DNA of 64,000 nt from Agromyces humatus. Lineage in GTDB: Bacteria; Actinomycetota; Actinomycetes; Actinomycetales; Microbacteriaceae. Location: the NCBI RefSeq assembly GCF_021228295.1, contig NZ_JAJQPD010000001.1, positions 248,001 to 312,000 of the forward strand, given 5' to 3'. Below the pieces are notes generated by a model that saw only the letters and a program-made list of their open reading frames with translations, did no database searches and had not been told where the DNA came from. Position numbers and translations under genes: made by a program. Of the stretch, positions 23,320 to 32,302 are shown piece after piece; positions within the stretch are counted from its first letter, which is position 1; each line of letters opens with the position of its first letter.

Positions 23320-23353
23320 GGTTTCGAGACGCTCGTTCCTCGCTCCTCAACCC
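23320..23353. repeat. Single-arm copy of the intergenic repeat
   Basis: These 34 bases match the right arm of the upstream palindrome (22153-22186) at 32 of 34 positions in the same orientation. They start three bases after the acyltransferase stop codon. Within the copy, GAGACGCTCG and CGCTCCTC do not form a strong internal hairpin. Confidence 0.85.
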
Positions 23354-23394
23354 GCGGCACCAGCGCTGAGCGTGACGCCGTGTTGCGGCATCCG

Positions 23395-23423
23395 TTGCCG
23401 GTGCTCGCGTGCACCCCTAACGT
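23395..23423 (+). promoter_or_regulatory. Promoter of metY
   Basis: TTGCCG (23395-23400), exactly 17 bases, then TAACGT (23418-23423). Transcription would begin near 23430, giving a leader of about 44 bases with GAGGAG before the ATG. No SAM-riboswitch-like fold is seen in this short leader. Confidence 0.45.
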
Positions 23424-23473
23424 GGCTCGAAAGCTGCGGCGGGCCCGCACACCCGACCACTGAGGAGACTTCG

Positions 23474-24796
23474 ATGAGCAACACCGCCGACTGGCGCTTC
23501 GAGACCAGGCAGGTGCACTCCGGCGCCGCGCCCGACCCGACGACGCACGCCCGGGCCACCCCGATCTACCAGACCACGTCGTACGTGTTCGACAGTTCCG
23601 AGCACGCGAAGAACCTCTTCGCGCTCGCCGAGTTCGGCAACATCTACACGCGCATCCAGAACCCGACCCAGGCGGTCGTCGAAGAGCGCGTCGCGGCGCT
23701 CGAGGGCGGCACCGGAGCGCTGCTCGTCGCGTCGGGCCAGGCGGCCGAGACGTTCGCCGTGCTGAACATCGCGCAGGCGGGCGACCACATCGTCTCGTCC
23801 TCGTCGATCTACGGCGGCACGTACAACCTCTTCAAGTACACGCTCGCGAAGCTCGGCATCGAGACCACGTTCGTCGAGCACCAGGACGACATCGACGAGT
23901 GGCGCCGCGCGGTGCGGCCGAACACGAAGCTGTTCTTCGCCGAGACCATCGGCAACCCCAAGATCAACGTGCTCGACATCCGCTCGGTCGCCGACGCCGC
24001 GCACGAGGCCGGCGTGCCCCTCATCGTCGACAACACGATCGCGACGCCCTACCTCATCCGTCCGTTCGAGCACGGCGCCGACATCGTCCTGCACTCGGCG
24101 ACGAAGTTCCTCGGCGGCCACGGCACGACCATCGGCGGCGTCATCGTCGACGGCGGAACGTTCGAATGGTCGAAGAACGTCGAGAAGTTCCCCGGCCTGA
24201 CCGAGCCCGACCCGTCGTATCACGGCGCGAGCTACACGGCGGCGGTCGGCGACGGTCTCGCCTACATCATCAAGGCACGCGTGCAGTTGCTGCGCGACCT
24301 CGGCGCGGCCATCTCGCCGAACAGCGCGTGGCTGCTCATCCAGGGCATCGAGACCCTGTCGCTGCGCATCGAACGGCATGTCCAGAACGCGCAGGAGATC
24401 GCCGAGTGGCTCGACAGCCACCCCGACGTCGCGAGCGTCAACTACTCGGGCCTGCCCTCGAGCCCGTGGTATGCCGCCGCCAACACGTATGCGCCCAAGG
24501 GCGTCGGCGCGGTGCTGTCGTTCGAGCTCAAGGGCGGCGTCGACTCGGGCCGCGCCTTCGTCGACAACCTCGCCCTGTTCAGCCACCTCGCGAACATCGG
24601 CGACGTGCGCTCGCTGGTCATCCACCCGGCCTCGACGACGCACTCGCAGCTGACCCCCGAGCAGCAGCTCACGGCCGGTGTCACGCCCGGACTCGTGCGC
24701 CTCTCGGTCGGCATCGAGAACATCGACGACCTCAAGGCCGACCTCGAGGTGGGCCTCGCCGCCGCTCGCGCCGCCACCGAGGCTGCGCGCGTCTGA
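23474..24796 (+). CDS. metY: O-acetylhomoserine sulfhydrylase (aminocarboxypropyltransferase)
   Basis: A 440-residue PLP enzyme of the Cys/Met metabolism family that makes homocysteine from O-acetylhomoserine and sulfide. [13 protein letters not shown] and [12 protein letters not shown] start the fold. The PLP lysine is in [20 protein letters not shown], and [17 protein letters not shown] and [15 protein letters not shown] are conserved. Length fits MetY (about 430-440) better than cystathionine synthases (about 390). ATG 23474 has GAGGAG 7 bases upstream. metX, supplying its substrate, follows. Confidence 0.95.
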   Translation: MSNTADWRFETRQVHSGAAPDPTTHARATPIYQTTSYVFDSSEHAKNLFALAEFGNIYTRIQNPTQAVVEERVAALEGGTGALLVASGQAAETFAVLNIAQAGDHIVSSSSIYGGTYNLFKYTLAKLGIETTFVEHQDDIDEWRRAVRPNTKLFFAETIGNPKINVLDIRSVADAAHEAGVPLIVDNTIATPYLIRPFEHGADIVLHSATKFLGGHGTTIGGVIVDGGTFEWSKNVEKFPGLTEPDPSYHGASYTAAVGDGLAYIIKARVQLLRDLGAAISPNSAWLLIQGIETLSLRIERHVQNAQEIAEWLDSHPDVASVNYSGLPSSPWYAAANTYAPKGVGAVLSFELKGGVDSGRAFVDNLALFSHLANIGDVRSLVIHPASTTHSQLTPEQQLTAGVTPGLVRLSVGIENIDDLKADLEVGLAAARAATEAARV

Positions 24797-24811
24797 CCGA
24801 TCGCACCGACA

Positions 24812-24850
24812 CGCGGATGCCGCGGGCCGCACCGGCTCGCGGCATCCGCG
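24812..24850 (+). terminator. Terminator after metY
   Basis: A perfect 13-base stem (24812-24824 with 24838-24850) closes a 13-base loop and is followed by TTTCTCGT. It lies 15 bases after the metY stop and separates it from metX, which has its own likely -10 box. Confidence 0.75.
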
Positions 24851-24912
24851 TTTCTCGTCCCAACCGCTGTAACAATGTCCCGCGGCGCCGCCCGGTTCGG
24901 GAGAATCGAAGC

Positions 24913-26121
24913 ATGGACTGGCAGACGCAGGCGAACACCGTGCCCGCGAGCATCGTGCCCGAGGCGCGTGCGCTCGCGATGCTCGGGCGGCGAGCGCCTG
25001 CGACCGGCGCCTGGCGCGAGGGCGATCCCGTCGGCGACCGCCGGTTCATCGGAATCGGCGATCTCGAGCTCGAATCGGGCCGCGTGCTTCCCGGCGTGCA
25101 GATCGCCTACGAGCAGTGGGGCACGCTCGCGGACGCGCGCGACAACGCGATCCTCGTGCTGCACGCGCTCACCGGCGACAGCCATGTCGCGGGTGCCGCC
25201 GGGCCGGCGCATCCGAGCTCGGGCTGGTGGCCGGGCATCGTCGGCCCGGGCCTCGCGATCGACACCGACCGCTGGTTCGTGCTCGCGCCGAACGTCATCG
25301 GCGGTTGCCAGGGCTCGACCGGCCCCGCGTCGCTCGCACCCGATCGCGCCGAGTGGGGGGCGAGGTTCCCGTTCCTCACGATCCGCGACCAGGTGCGCGC
25401 TCAGCTCGCGTTCGCCGGGAGCCTCGGCATCGAGCGGTTCGCGGCGGTCGTGGGCGGTTCGATGGGCGCCATGCACGTGCTCGAGTTGGCGATCGAGGCA
25501 CCCGACGCGGTCGAGCGCATCGCGGTGCTCGCCGGGCCCCCGTCGACCACGGCCGACCAGATCGCCCTGAACTCCGTGCAGATCGAGGCGATCCGCTCCG
25601 ACCCCGCGTTCCGTGGCGGGGCCTACTACGACGCCCCCGACGGCGAAGGTCCCACGCGCGGGCTTTCGCTCGCCCGCCGCATGGCGATGCTCAACTACCG
25701 CACGGCCGCGGAGCTCAACGACCGCTTCGAGCGCGCCTGGCAGTCCGACCTCGACCCGCTCGGCGGCGACGGGCGGTTCGCGGTCGAGTCCTACCTCGAC
25801 TTCCACGGCAACAAGTTCACGCGCCGGTTCGACGCGAACAGCTACATCGTGCTCACCGAGGCGATGAACTCGCACGACATCGGCAGGGGGCGCGGCGGCA
25901 TCGGGGCCGCCCTCGCCCGCATCGAGGCGCGCAGCCTCGTGCTCGGCATCGACAGCGATCGCTACTTCCCCCTCAGCGGGCAGCGTGAGATCGCGGCACA
26001 GCTTCGGCATAGCGTGCACGGCGATTCGCCGGTCGTCGTCACCTCCGAGTACGGGCACGACGCCTTCCTCATCGAGGACGACGCGGTCGGCGCGGCACTC
26101 GCCCGCCTGCTGACGGCGTGA
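24913..26121 (+). CDS. metX: Homoserine O-acetyltransferase
   Basis: A 402-residue alpha/beta hydrolase-fold enzyme that acetylates homoserine with acetyl-CoA, the first committed step of methionine synthesis. The nucleophile is in VVGGSMGAMHVLE, the Asp in LGIDSDRYFP and the His in YGHDAFL. IAYEQWGTL, NVIGGCQGSTGPAS and FPFLTIRDQV are MetX signatures. GAGAAT (24901-24906) is 6 bases before ATG, so the message may be leaderless and independent of metY. Confidence 0.96.
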   Translation: MDWQTQANTVPASIVPEARALAMLGRRAPATGAWREGDPVGDRRFIGIGDLELESGRVLPGVQIAYEQWGTLADARDNAILVLHALTGDSHVAGAAGPAHPSSGWWPGIVGPGLAIDTDRWFVLAPNVIGGCQGSTGPASLAPDRAEWGARFPFLTIRDQVRAQLAFAGSLGIERFAAVVGGSMGAMHVLELAIEAPDAVERIAVLAGPPSTTADQIALNSVQIEAIRSDPAFRGGAYYDAPDGEGPTRGLSLARRMAMLNYRTAAELNDRFERAWQSDLDPLGGDGRFAVESYLDFHGNKFTRRFDANSYIVLTEAMNSHDIGRGRGGIGAALARIEARSLVLGIDSDRYFPLSGQREIAAQLRHSVHGDSPVVVTSEYGHDAFLIEDDAVGAALARLLTA

Positions 26122-26191
26122 TCCGCGCGACTGGGCTAAGGTTCGAAAGAGGCGGATGGCCCGGCCTGCGCCGTCACGCAAGGGGGTGTCC

Positions 26192-27352
26192 ATGAAGCGC
26201 ATCCAGAAGGAACGCGATCGACTGCTGCGCAGGCTCGCTCGCATCTGCGGCATGACGGGCGCCGTCGGCGGCCTGTTGTGCGTGCTCGTGCCCGGCACTG
26301 CCACCGGGATCCAGTTCGCCGCGGCCGCGCTGCTCTGCGTCGCCGCTGGCGCGCTCGTGTTCCTGCACACCGAACACGGCGGGGCGCCGACGGCGCTGGG
26401 CGTCGTCGGCGCGTCGGCTGCCCTGATCGCCGTGCTCGCGACGTCGCCCGTGCTCGACCCGGTCGCGTTGACCGCGGTGTCCGTCACCGCGTCGGTCACC
26501 GCGCCGTCGGTCGCGATCACCCTGGTCGTCCGTCGCCGCGGGCCCTCGCTCGTGTTCGCGCTCGCCGCCGTCATCGTCGCGACCCTCCTCGTCTTCTTCG
26601 GCGTCGGCGGGCACCCCATACCCGTCGTGCTCATCTCGACGATCGCGGGCTGGGCTGCGGCCGCGTCGCTCGCACTCGCGCTAAACGCGGCCATCTCCCG
26701 CGCCGCTGCGCGGATCGAGGAGGTCGGGCGCGCCCATCAGGCCGAGCGGCTCGCGAGCGAGCTCGAGGCTCGCCAGCGTCAGGACGCCCGGGTGCTGCAC
26801 GACACCGTCCTCGCGACGCTCAGCCTGCTCGCCCACTCGGGCGTCGGCGTCGGCGTCGGCGCACTCCGACAGCAGGCCGGCGACGACGCGCGGCTGCTCA
26901 AGCAGCTCCGGCTCGGCGCGTCACTCGACACGGCGTCCGACGCGATCTTCTCCCCCGACTCCGATGAGGACATCCTCGGAACGACCTTCGAGTCGGTGCG
27001 GCAGCGCTTCGCCCGCATGGGCCTCGACGTCAACTGGCACGGCGCCGGCCAGCTCGCACTGCCGCGCGAGACCCTCGACGCACTCCTCGGCGCGCTCGGC
27101 GAGTGCCTCGAGAACGTACGCCGGCATTCGGGAGTCAACGAGGCCGACGTCACCGTCACCGATGACGAGCGCACGGTGCGGGCGATGGTCACCGACGCGG
27201 GCAACGGGTTCGAACCCGAGACCGTGAGCAGTGGCCGGCTCGGCTACGCGGAGTCGGTGGTCGGTCGGCTGAGCACCGTCGGCGGGCGGGCGCGAGTCTT
27301 CTCGTCGCCGGGTTCGGGAACCACCGTGATGCTCGAGGTGCCGAAGCCGTGA
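26192..27352 (+). CDS. Membrane sensor histidine kinase (NarL-type partner)
   Basis: A 386-residue kinase. About six membrane helices (residues 20-170) act as sensor, with no extracytoplasmic loop of size. The dimerisation segment has the phospho-acceptor His203 in ARVLHDTVLATLSLL, as in HisKA_3 kinases. The ATPase domain has the N-box GECLENVRRHSG (Asn309), the G1 box VTDAGNGF (Asp335) and SSPGSGTTVMLEVP. ATG 26192 has AAGGGGG upstream; TAAGGT (26137-26142) may be the -10 box. It overlaps the next gene by 4 bases, and a LuxR-type regulator follows. Confidence 0.88.
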   Translation: MKRIQKERDRLLRRLARICGMTGAVGGLLCVLVPGTATGIQFAAAALLCVAAGALVFLHTEHGGAPTALGVVGASAALIAVLATSPVLDPVALTAVSVTASVTAPSVAITLVVRRRGPSLVFALAAVIVATLLVFFGVGGHPIPVVLISTIAGWAAAASLALALNAAISRAAARIEEVGRAHQAERLASELEARQRQDARVLHDTVLATLSLLAHSGVGVGVGALRQQAGDDARLLKQLRLGASLDTASDAIFSPDSDEDILGTTFESVRQRFARMGLDVNWHGAGQLALPRETLDALLGALGECLENVRRHSGVNEADVTVTDDERTVRAMVTDAGNGFEPETVSSGRLGYAESVVGRLSTVGGRARVFSSPGSGTTVMLEVPKP

Positions 27353-28605
27353 ACGCCGCATCGACCCGCGCCGACTCGCAGCCGTTCCGCCGGCCGAATC
27401 GCTCCGCCCTCGCGGCGGGCGATGTCCGCGAGCGTCATGGGGGGCGCCGCCTCGCCACCGGCGTCACCATCACCGCCGCCATCGTCATCCTCGCCGATCT
27501 GCTGCGAGCCGTGTTGCTGGCACCGTTCTACCCCATCGGAATCGGGCCGTGGGCGGCGTGGCTCTCGCTTGCCGCGATCCTCGCCGTCGGCGTCGCCTCC
27601 CGCCTGGTCTCGCGCTCGAACCCGCTCCCCGATTGGCTCTACGTCATCCTGCTGGTCGCGCTCGCGGTACCGGTGTGGCTCGACGTGGCCGCGACATGGG
27701 GGTATCTCGACCGCGGTGTGACTCCCACCGCCGCGGCGGCCGCCGGGGCCGTGCTCATCCCGGTCGCGGCGATCCGCGGCACGCGTGTACCGCTCGCGGT
27801 CGCGTGCGCGATCGGCGTCGTCATCGCGACGTCGACGCTCCTGCAGGCGGGAGTCGCCGGCGAATACACGGTCGTGGGGCTCGCCGTCGCCGTGTCAGCG
27901 GTGCTGCCGACGCTGCTGGCGGTCTTCGCGATCAGCGGATTCCGCTCACTCGTCGGCCGCGAGCTCGACCTCTCGCTCGTGCAGAGCACCGTGTCGACCG
28001 CACCGTCCGCCGTCGGCATGCAGGCGTCCGAGGAACTCGCGAAGCTCGACTTCGATGCCGAGACACTGCTCGACGACGTCGGCTCCGGGCGCATCGCGAT
28101 CCCGCTCCCGACAGCCGCTGCCGAGCGGGCGGCAGCCGTCGCGGCCAGGCTCCGGGCCCGCCTCATCGAGGGGCGCACCGACACCTGGTTGAAGCATGCG
28201 GTGCTCGAATCGGCGTATCTCAGCAACCGTGTCGTGCTCGACGATCCCGAGGGTGCTGCGGGCCTGCTCTCGCAGCAGCAGCGCGACGGCCTGCTGCTCG
28301 CGCTCTGGCTGCTGGTCGGCGAGCGTCGCAAGGGCCCGGCGGAACCGATCTCGGTCGAACTGCGGTCCCCGGCGACCGACGACGACCACGCGTCACCTTC
28401 CGTCGTCGAGATCGACATCGAAGTGTTCGGTGTCGTCCTGCGGCGTCTCGACCCGGCGACGTGGGAGGCTGTGGATAGTGTCGGAAGACACGATCTCGTC
28501 GCGGGAGGCGAATCCTTCCGCATCGAGCTCGAATGCCAGGTGAACTTCACGTCATCGGCAAGTGCAACGGCCGCACGAAGCGCGGCCAATCCGAGGGGGA
28601 GCTGA
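27349..28605 (+). CDS. Membrane protein coupled to a two-component system, possible degenerate kinase
   Basis: A 418-residue protein starting at GTG 27349, overlapping the kinase stop by 4 bases, with its own TGA touching the regulator ATG. Five or six helices occupy residues 35-205 (e.g. GVTITAAIVILADLLRAVLL, LAVAVSAVLPTLLAVFAI). The cytoplasmic part (210-418) is helical, then has QQQRDGLLLALWLLVGERRK, SPSVVEIDIEVFGVV and GGESFRIELEC. That order mimics the N-box helix, central strand and last strand of a HATPase_c domain, but without the Asn, Asp-x-Gly or glycine loops. I infer a kinase-like regulator of the adjacent pair; no known family is recognised. Confidence 0.7.
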   Translation: MNAASTRADSQPFRRPNRSALAAGDVRERHGGRRLATGVTITAAIVILADLLRAVLLAPFYPIGIGPWAAWLSLAAILAVGVASRLVSRSNPLPDWLYVILLVALAVPVWLDVAATWGYLDRGVTPTAAAAAGAVLIPVAAIRGTRVPLAVACAIGVVIATSTLLQAGVAGEYTVVGLAVAVSAVLPTLLAVFAISGFRSLVGRELDLSLVQSTVSTAPSAVGMQASEELAKLDFDAETLLDDVGSGRIAIPLPTAAAERAAAVAARLRARLIEGRTDTWLKHAVLESAYLSNRVVLDDPEGAAGLLSQQQRDGLLLALWLLVGERRKGPAEPISVELRSPATDDDHASPSVVEIDIEVFGVVLRRLDPATWEAVDSVGRHDLVAGGESFRIELECQVNFTSSASATAARSAANPRGS

Positions 28606-29256
28606 ATGGCCGACACCGCAGATCCGATCAGACTCGCGATCGTCGACGATCACCGCATGCTGCTCGGCGCGCTCTCCGAATGGCTCCGCGGAGCATCCTC
28701 CGAGATCGATCTCGTCGCGGCGGTGCCGTCGTGGTCCGAGTTGCTCGCCCACCCCGATTTCCCGGTCGACGTCGTACTGCTCGACCTCGACCTGCGCGAC
28801 AACATCCCCATCTCGCTGAAGCTGTCGATGCTGAAATCGGCCGGCGTGAAGACCATGCTCATGAGCAACTACTCCGAGGCCGCCGTCGTGCGCGAGGCGC
28901 TCAGCGCCGGCGCGCTCGGCTACCTCGTGAAGTCCGAGCCGGTCGAGTCCATCATCGAGGCGATCCGGGCCGCGGGTCTCGGCGATTCGTACCTCACCCC
29001 CGAACTCGAGCAGGCGCTGCTCGACGACGGCACGGTGCCCAAGCTCTCGGCGCAGGAACGCCGGGTCATGGCGCTCTACGGGGCCGGCCAGCCGGTGAAG
29101 GCCGTGGCGTTCCAGCTCGGCATCTCCGAAGAGACCGCCAAGAGCTATCTCAAGCGCATCCGAGAGAAGTACCGGGCCTCGGGCTACGACGTGGGCACGA
29201 AGGTCGCGCTGCGCAAGCGCGCCATCCTCGACGGAATCCTGCTGCAGTCCGACTGA
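28606..29256 (+). CDS. LuxR/NarL-type response regulator
   Basis: A 216-residue two-domain regulator. The receiver has the acidic pair in AIVDDHRML, the phospho-Asp in VDVVLLDLDLRD (about Asp60), and the lysine in GYLVKSEPV. The output helix-turn-helix is LSAQERRVMALYGAGQPVKA with the recognition segment ISEETAKSYLKRIREKY. It directly follows the two membrane proteins, whose signal it presumably turns into transcription changes. The target genes are unknown. Confidence 0.92.
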   Translation: MADTADPIRLAIVDDHRMLLGALSEWLRGASSEIDLVAAVPSWSELLAHPDFPVDVVLLDLDLRDNIPISLKLSMLKSAGVKTMLMSNYSEAAVVREALSAGALGYLVKSEPVESIIEAIRAAGLGDSYLTPELEQALLDDGTVPKLSAQERRVMALYGAGQPVKAVAFQLGISEETAKSYLKRIREKYRASGYDVGTKVALRKRAILDGILLQSD

Positions 29257-29268
29257 GCCGCCCGCGGT

Positions 29269-30546
29269 TCAGGCGTCCACCGCCTCCATCGCGCCAGTCG
29301 TCGCATAGGGCACGACCACGCCGTTGCGACCCCTCGCGCGGTCGAGCGCGAACGAGCCGAGCGAGAGGGCGACGCCGACGAGCGTGAGTACGAGCCCGAT
29401 CCACACCGGAGCGACGTACCCGAGCCCGGCTGCGATGGCGAGACCGCCGAAGAGCGCACCGAGGCTGTTGCCGATGTTGAGGGCCGAGTGATTGAGCGCC
29501 GCGGCGATCGACTGGCTGTCGCGCGCGACGTCCATGAGGCGTGCCTGGATCGTCGGGGAGAGCGCAGCGGATGCCCCGCCGACGAGGAACACGCCGACGA
29601 GGAGTCCCACGACTGTGGTGGCGGTGAAGCCGAGCAGCACGAGGGCCCCCGCGAGGATCGCGAAGAAGAGGTACATCGACCGACGCACGCTCCAGTCGGC
29701 CAGCCTGCCGCCGACGATGTTGCCGACGGTCATGCCGAGCCCGATGACGATCAGCACGATCGGCACGAACTCGGGCGGGAGTCCGGTGACGTCGGTCGCG
29801 AGCGGTGCGACGTACGTGTAGACGGCGAAGAGCCCGCCGAACCCGATCGCCCCGATGCCGAGGGCGAACCACACCTGGGCGCGCGTGAACGCCCGCAACT
29901 CACGTGCGATCGTGGCGCCGGGGTCGCCGGCCTGCCATGGCACGGCGACGAGCACGGCGAGGAACGTGAGCGCGAAGATCGCGGCGACCGCGAGGTATGC
30001 GGTGCGCCATCCGGCGTTCTGGCCGAGCCAGGTGATGGCCGGCACCCCGATCACGTTGGCGATGGTCAGGCCCGAGAGCACGAGCGCCACGCCTCGGGCG
30101 CGCCGGCCCGGTCCCATGAGGCTCGCCGCGACGAGCGAGGCGATGCCGAAGTACGCGCCGTGCGGCAGCGCCGCGACGAATCGCGCGATGAGCACGAGTT
30201 CGAAGGTGGGCAGCACGGCCGATGCGACGGTGCCCAGGGTGAACGCGGTCAGCAGCACGAGCAGCAGTCGCTTGCGCGGCCAGCGCGCCGCGGCGGCGGC
30301 GATCGTCGGGGCACCGACGACGACGCCCAGTGCATAGGCCGAGATCATCCACCCGGCGTTGGCGTTGGCGTCGGCGGGCGAGGCGGTGTAGAGCGCCGGG
30401 AACAGGTCCTGCGCGATGTCGGGAAGCAGCCCCATGACGACGAACTCGGTCGATCCGATGCCGAAGCCGCCGAGTGCGAGCGCGAGGAGCGCGAAACGAA
30501 CACGGGCCGGCGACAACGTCGTCGGCCCGTCGATTGGGAGGGTCAC
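29269..30546 (-). CDS. MFS transporter (DHA1/AraJ-type exporter)
   Basis: A 425-residue transporter with 12 predicted helices. FALLALALGGFGIGSTEFVV is the helix-1 signature of AraJ/YdhP-like exporters, followed by WPRKRLLL (motif A-like loop) and ARFVAALPHGAYFGIASLVA. It probably exports sugars or drugs; substrate unknown. GTG 30546 is chosen at VTLPIDG; GAGAAT (30553-30558) lies 6 bases upstream. A perfect 14-base palindrome (30566-30579) lies just behind it. Confidence 0.88.
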   Translation of the reverse strand: MTLPIDGPTTLSPARVRFALLALALGGFGIGSTEFVVMGLLPDIAQDLFPALYTASPADANANAGWMISAYALGVVVGAPTIAAAAARWPRKRLLLVLLTAFTLGTVASAVLPTFELVLIARFVAALPHGAYFGIASLVAASLMGPGRRARGVALVLSGLTIANVIGVPAITWLGQNAGWRTAYLAVAAIFALTFLAVLVAVPWQAGDPGATIARELRAFTRAQVWFALGIGAIGFGGLFAVYTYVAPLATDVTGLPPEFVPIVLIVIGLGMTVGNIVGGRLADWSVRRSMYLFFAILAGALVLLGFTATTVVGLLVGVFLVGGASAALSPTIQARLMDVARDSQSIAAALNHSALNIGNSLGALFGGLAIAAGLGYVAPVWIGLVLTLVGVALSLGSFALDRARGRNGVVVPYATTGAMEAVDA

Positions 30547-30565
30547 CCGCCGATTCTCGCACAGA

Positions 30566-30579
30566 TCGAATCGATTCGA
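30566..30579. promoter_or_regulatory. 14-base palindrome upstream of the MFS gene, possible operator
   Basis: TCGAATCGATTCGA reads the same on both strands. It sits 7 bases upstream of the GAGAAT -10 candidate of the MFS gene, within the -35/spacer region, where a repressor dimer would block transcription. No regulator gene is adjacent. Confidence 0.4.
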
Positions 30580-30651
30580 CAGCCGTGCGGCTCCACGGCC
30601 GGATCTCCACGAACCGCGCTGCAGCCGCACCTGATACCGGTGCGAGCCGAG

Positions 30652-30972
30652 TCAGGCGACGCCCTCGCTCGCACCGTCGATCGCGGTTTCGAGCCGCTGG
30701 ATCTTTGCGTCGAGCTCACCGGAGTAGCCCGGTCGGATATCGGCTTTCAGCACGAGCGACACCCTCGATCCGTATTCGCCGACCGCCTCCGTCGCACGGC
30801 GGACGACGTCGAAGACTTCGTCCCATTCGCCCTCGAGCTCGGTGAACATCGACGTCGTCCGGTTCGGGAGCCCCGACTCGCGAACGATCCTCACGGCCGC
30901 CGCGACAGCGTCGTGAACGGATCCGTCGGCGCTGCCCGTGCCGCTCGGCGCGACTGAGAATGCGACAAGCAT
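30652..30972 (-). CDS. MTH1187-family thiamine-binding protein
   Basis: A 106-residue ferredoxin-like protein of the MTH1187/YkoF (DUF77) family. LVAFSVAPSGTGSADGSVHD, VRESGLPNRTTSMFTELEGEWDEV split over two blocks, and SLVLKADIRPGY match the conserved core. Family members bind thiamine or its pyrimidine precursor. GAGGGG lies 8 bases before ATG. It has no thiamine-synthesis neighbours here; a TPP riboswitch is not visible. Confidence 0.87.
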   Translation of the reverse strand: MLVAFSVAPSGTGSADGSVHDAVAAAVRIVRESGLPNRTTSMFTELEGEWDEVFDVVRRATEAVGEYGSRVSLVLKADIRPGYSGELDAKIQRLETAIDGASEGVA

Positions 30973-30977
30973 CGGCC

Positions 30978-32240
30978 CTACCCCTCACTCACCTGTTTCG
31001 GTCTCCCAGCCTGCCACACGGCGCGCAGCGACCACACGAGCATCGCGATCAGCAGGCCCGACTTCACTGTGAGCAGGAACACGAACGCCGGATTCGCGAT
31101 GAGCAGCCAACCGTACCAATACGGGTAGATGATGTGGGTCACCAGCGCCACGGCGCCGGCGAGCGCGGCGGGCACCGCGAACCGCGCGGGCCGGTACACC
31201 AGGCCCAGGATGACCGGCGCCGCGAGCCACGTCGCGAACTGCGGCGATCCCACCTTGTTGGCCACCATGAGCACGACGACGAACCCGAGCGAGAGGGGGG
31301 CGAGCAGTTCGCCGAGGTGCGCGCGCCGCAGCGCGGCGCGCACGCCGAACAGCACGATCACCGCCACCCCGACGATCATGAGGGGGGTCGTGAGGGCGGC
31401 GGCGACATCCGCGCCCGGGCCTTCGATCTGGAATGTCAGGATGTCGCGGTCGTACACGATCGTGACGTCCTTCGCTCCCGCCACGATCTGCCAGAGCCAG
31501 GCCGTCGCGAGCGGCGCCTCGATCTGCAGGCCGCGGCCCGCCTGCTCGACGATGAAGCCGATGGCATTCGCCCCCGCCCCGGCGACGATGCTCACCGCGA
31601 GGATGCCGACGCTGAGCGCGGCCGCGACGGTGACGACCTCGACGCGACGGCGCGCCGCGATGACCAGTGCGGCGACGAGCGCGGCGGGCCACACCTTCAC
31701 CCAGGCGCCGACGGTGAGCAGCACGGCGGCGACCCGCGGTCGCGAGGCGGCGAAGAGCAGCCCCGTGATCGCGATCGGCACGGTGATCGCATCGATCCGA
31801 CCGAGCGCGATCGGGCCCAGCACGGCGAGGAATCCCACCCACCACCAGGCGGCGATGCGCCTCGTGCGGGAGAGCCGCGCGCTGCCGAGCAGGATCGAGA
31901 ACGCGATGGCGTCGAGCACGCTGACGATTGCCAGCCAGGTCTGGGCATACCATTCGCTGCCGAGGGCGAGCGCCGCCGTCATCGGCGCGAAGGCGAGGAT
32001 AGGGTAGACCCACGGCACGTCGATGCCCATGCGCACGAGCCCGTCGACGGCGTTCTCGGCCCAGACGCGGTACACCGAGGTGACATCGCCGAGCGGTTGG
32101 CCCTGGCCGTACAGGTTGAGCGCGATGAGCGCGACGTGCACGACGGCGAACCCGGTCCACAGCGCGGCACGCCCCCCGAGGAAGCGCCGGACCGCACCGG
32201 CCGTACGTACGGTCGCCTCGCGCTCGCCTCCCAGAGTCAC
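30978..32240 (-). CDS. GT87/DUF2029-family membrane glycosyltransferase
   Basis: A 420-residue polytopic protein with about ten helices. The extracytoplasmic loop after helix 1 contains GDVTSVYRVWAEN; SRPRVAAVLLTVGAWVKVWPAALVAAL is typical of the family, which transfers mannose from polyprenyl-phosphate-mannose to cell-envelope glycans in mycobacteria. Which glycan is made here is unknown. The frame is open to 32420 but overlaps nnrD; GTG 32240, 7 bases after TAGGCT (32248-32253), fits a leaderless start, and ATG 32267 is an alternative. Confidence 0.78.
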   Translation of the reverse strand: MTLGGEREATVRTAGAVRRFLGGRAALWTGFAVVHVALIALNLYGQGQPLGDVTSVYRVWAENAVDGLVRMGIDVPWVYPILAFAPMTAALALGSEWYAQTWLAIVSVLDAIAFSILLGSARLSRTRRIAAWWWVGFLAVLGPIALGRIDAITVPIAITGLLFAASRPRVAAVLLTVGAWVKVWPAALVAALVIAARRRVEVVTVAAALSVGILAVSIVAGAGANAIGFIVEQAGRGLQIEAPLATAWLWQIVAGAKDVTIVYDRDILTFQIEGPGADVAAALTTPLMIVGVAVIVLFGVRAALRRAHLGELLAPLSLGFVVVLMVANKVGSPQFATWLAAPVILGLVYRPARFAVPAALAGAVALVTHIIYPYWYGWLLIANPAFVFLLTVKSGLLIAMLVWSLRAVWQAGRPKQVSEG

Positions 32241-32302
32241 GACGACGAGCCTAACGGAGCGCCGCATTCCGCCACGGTGCGCCACGACGACGCGTGCCGT
32301 GT

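Noticed and set aside
23354-23473. SAM-type riboswitch before metY
   Set aside because: The leader after the predicted promoter is only about 44 bases and lacks the conserved SAM-I/IV core; a simple promoter explains the gap.
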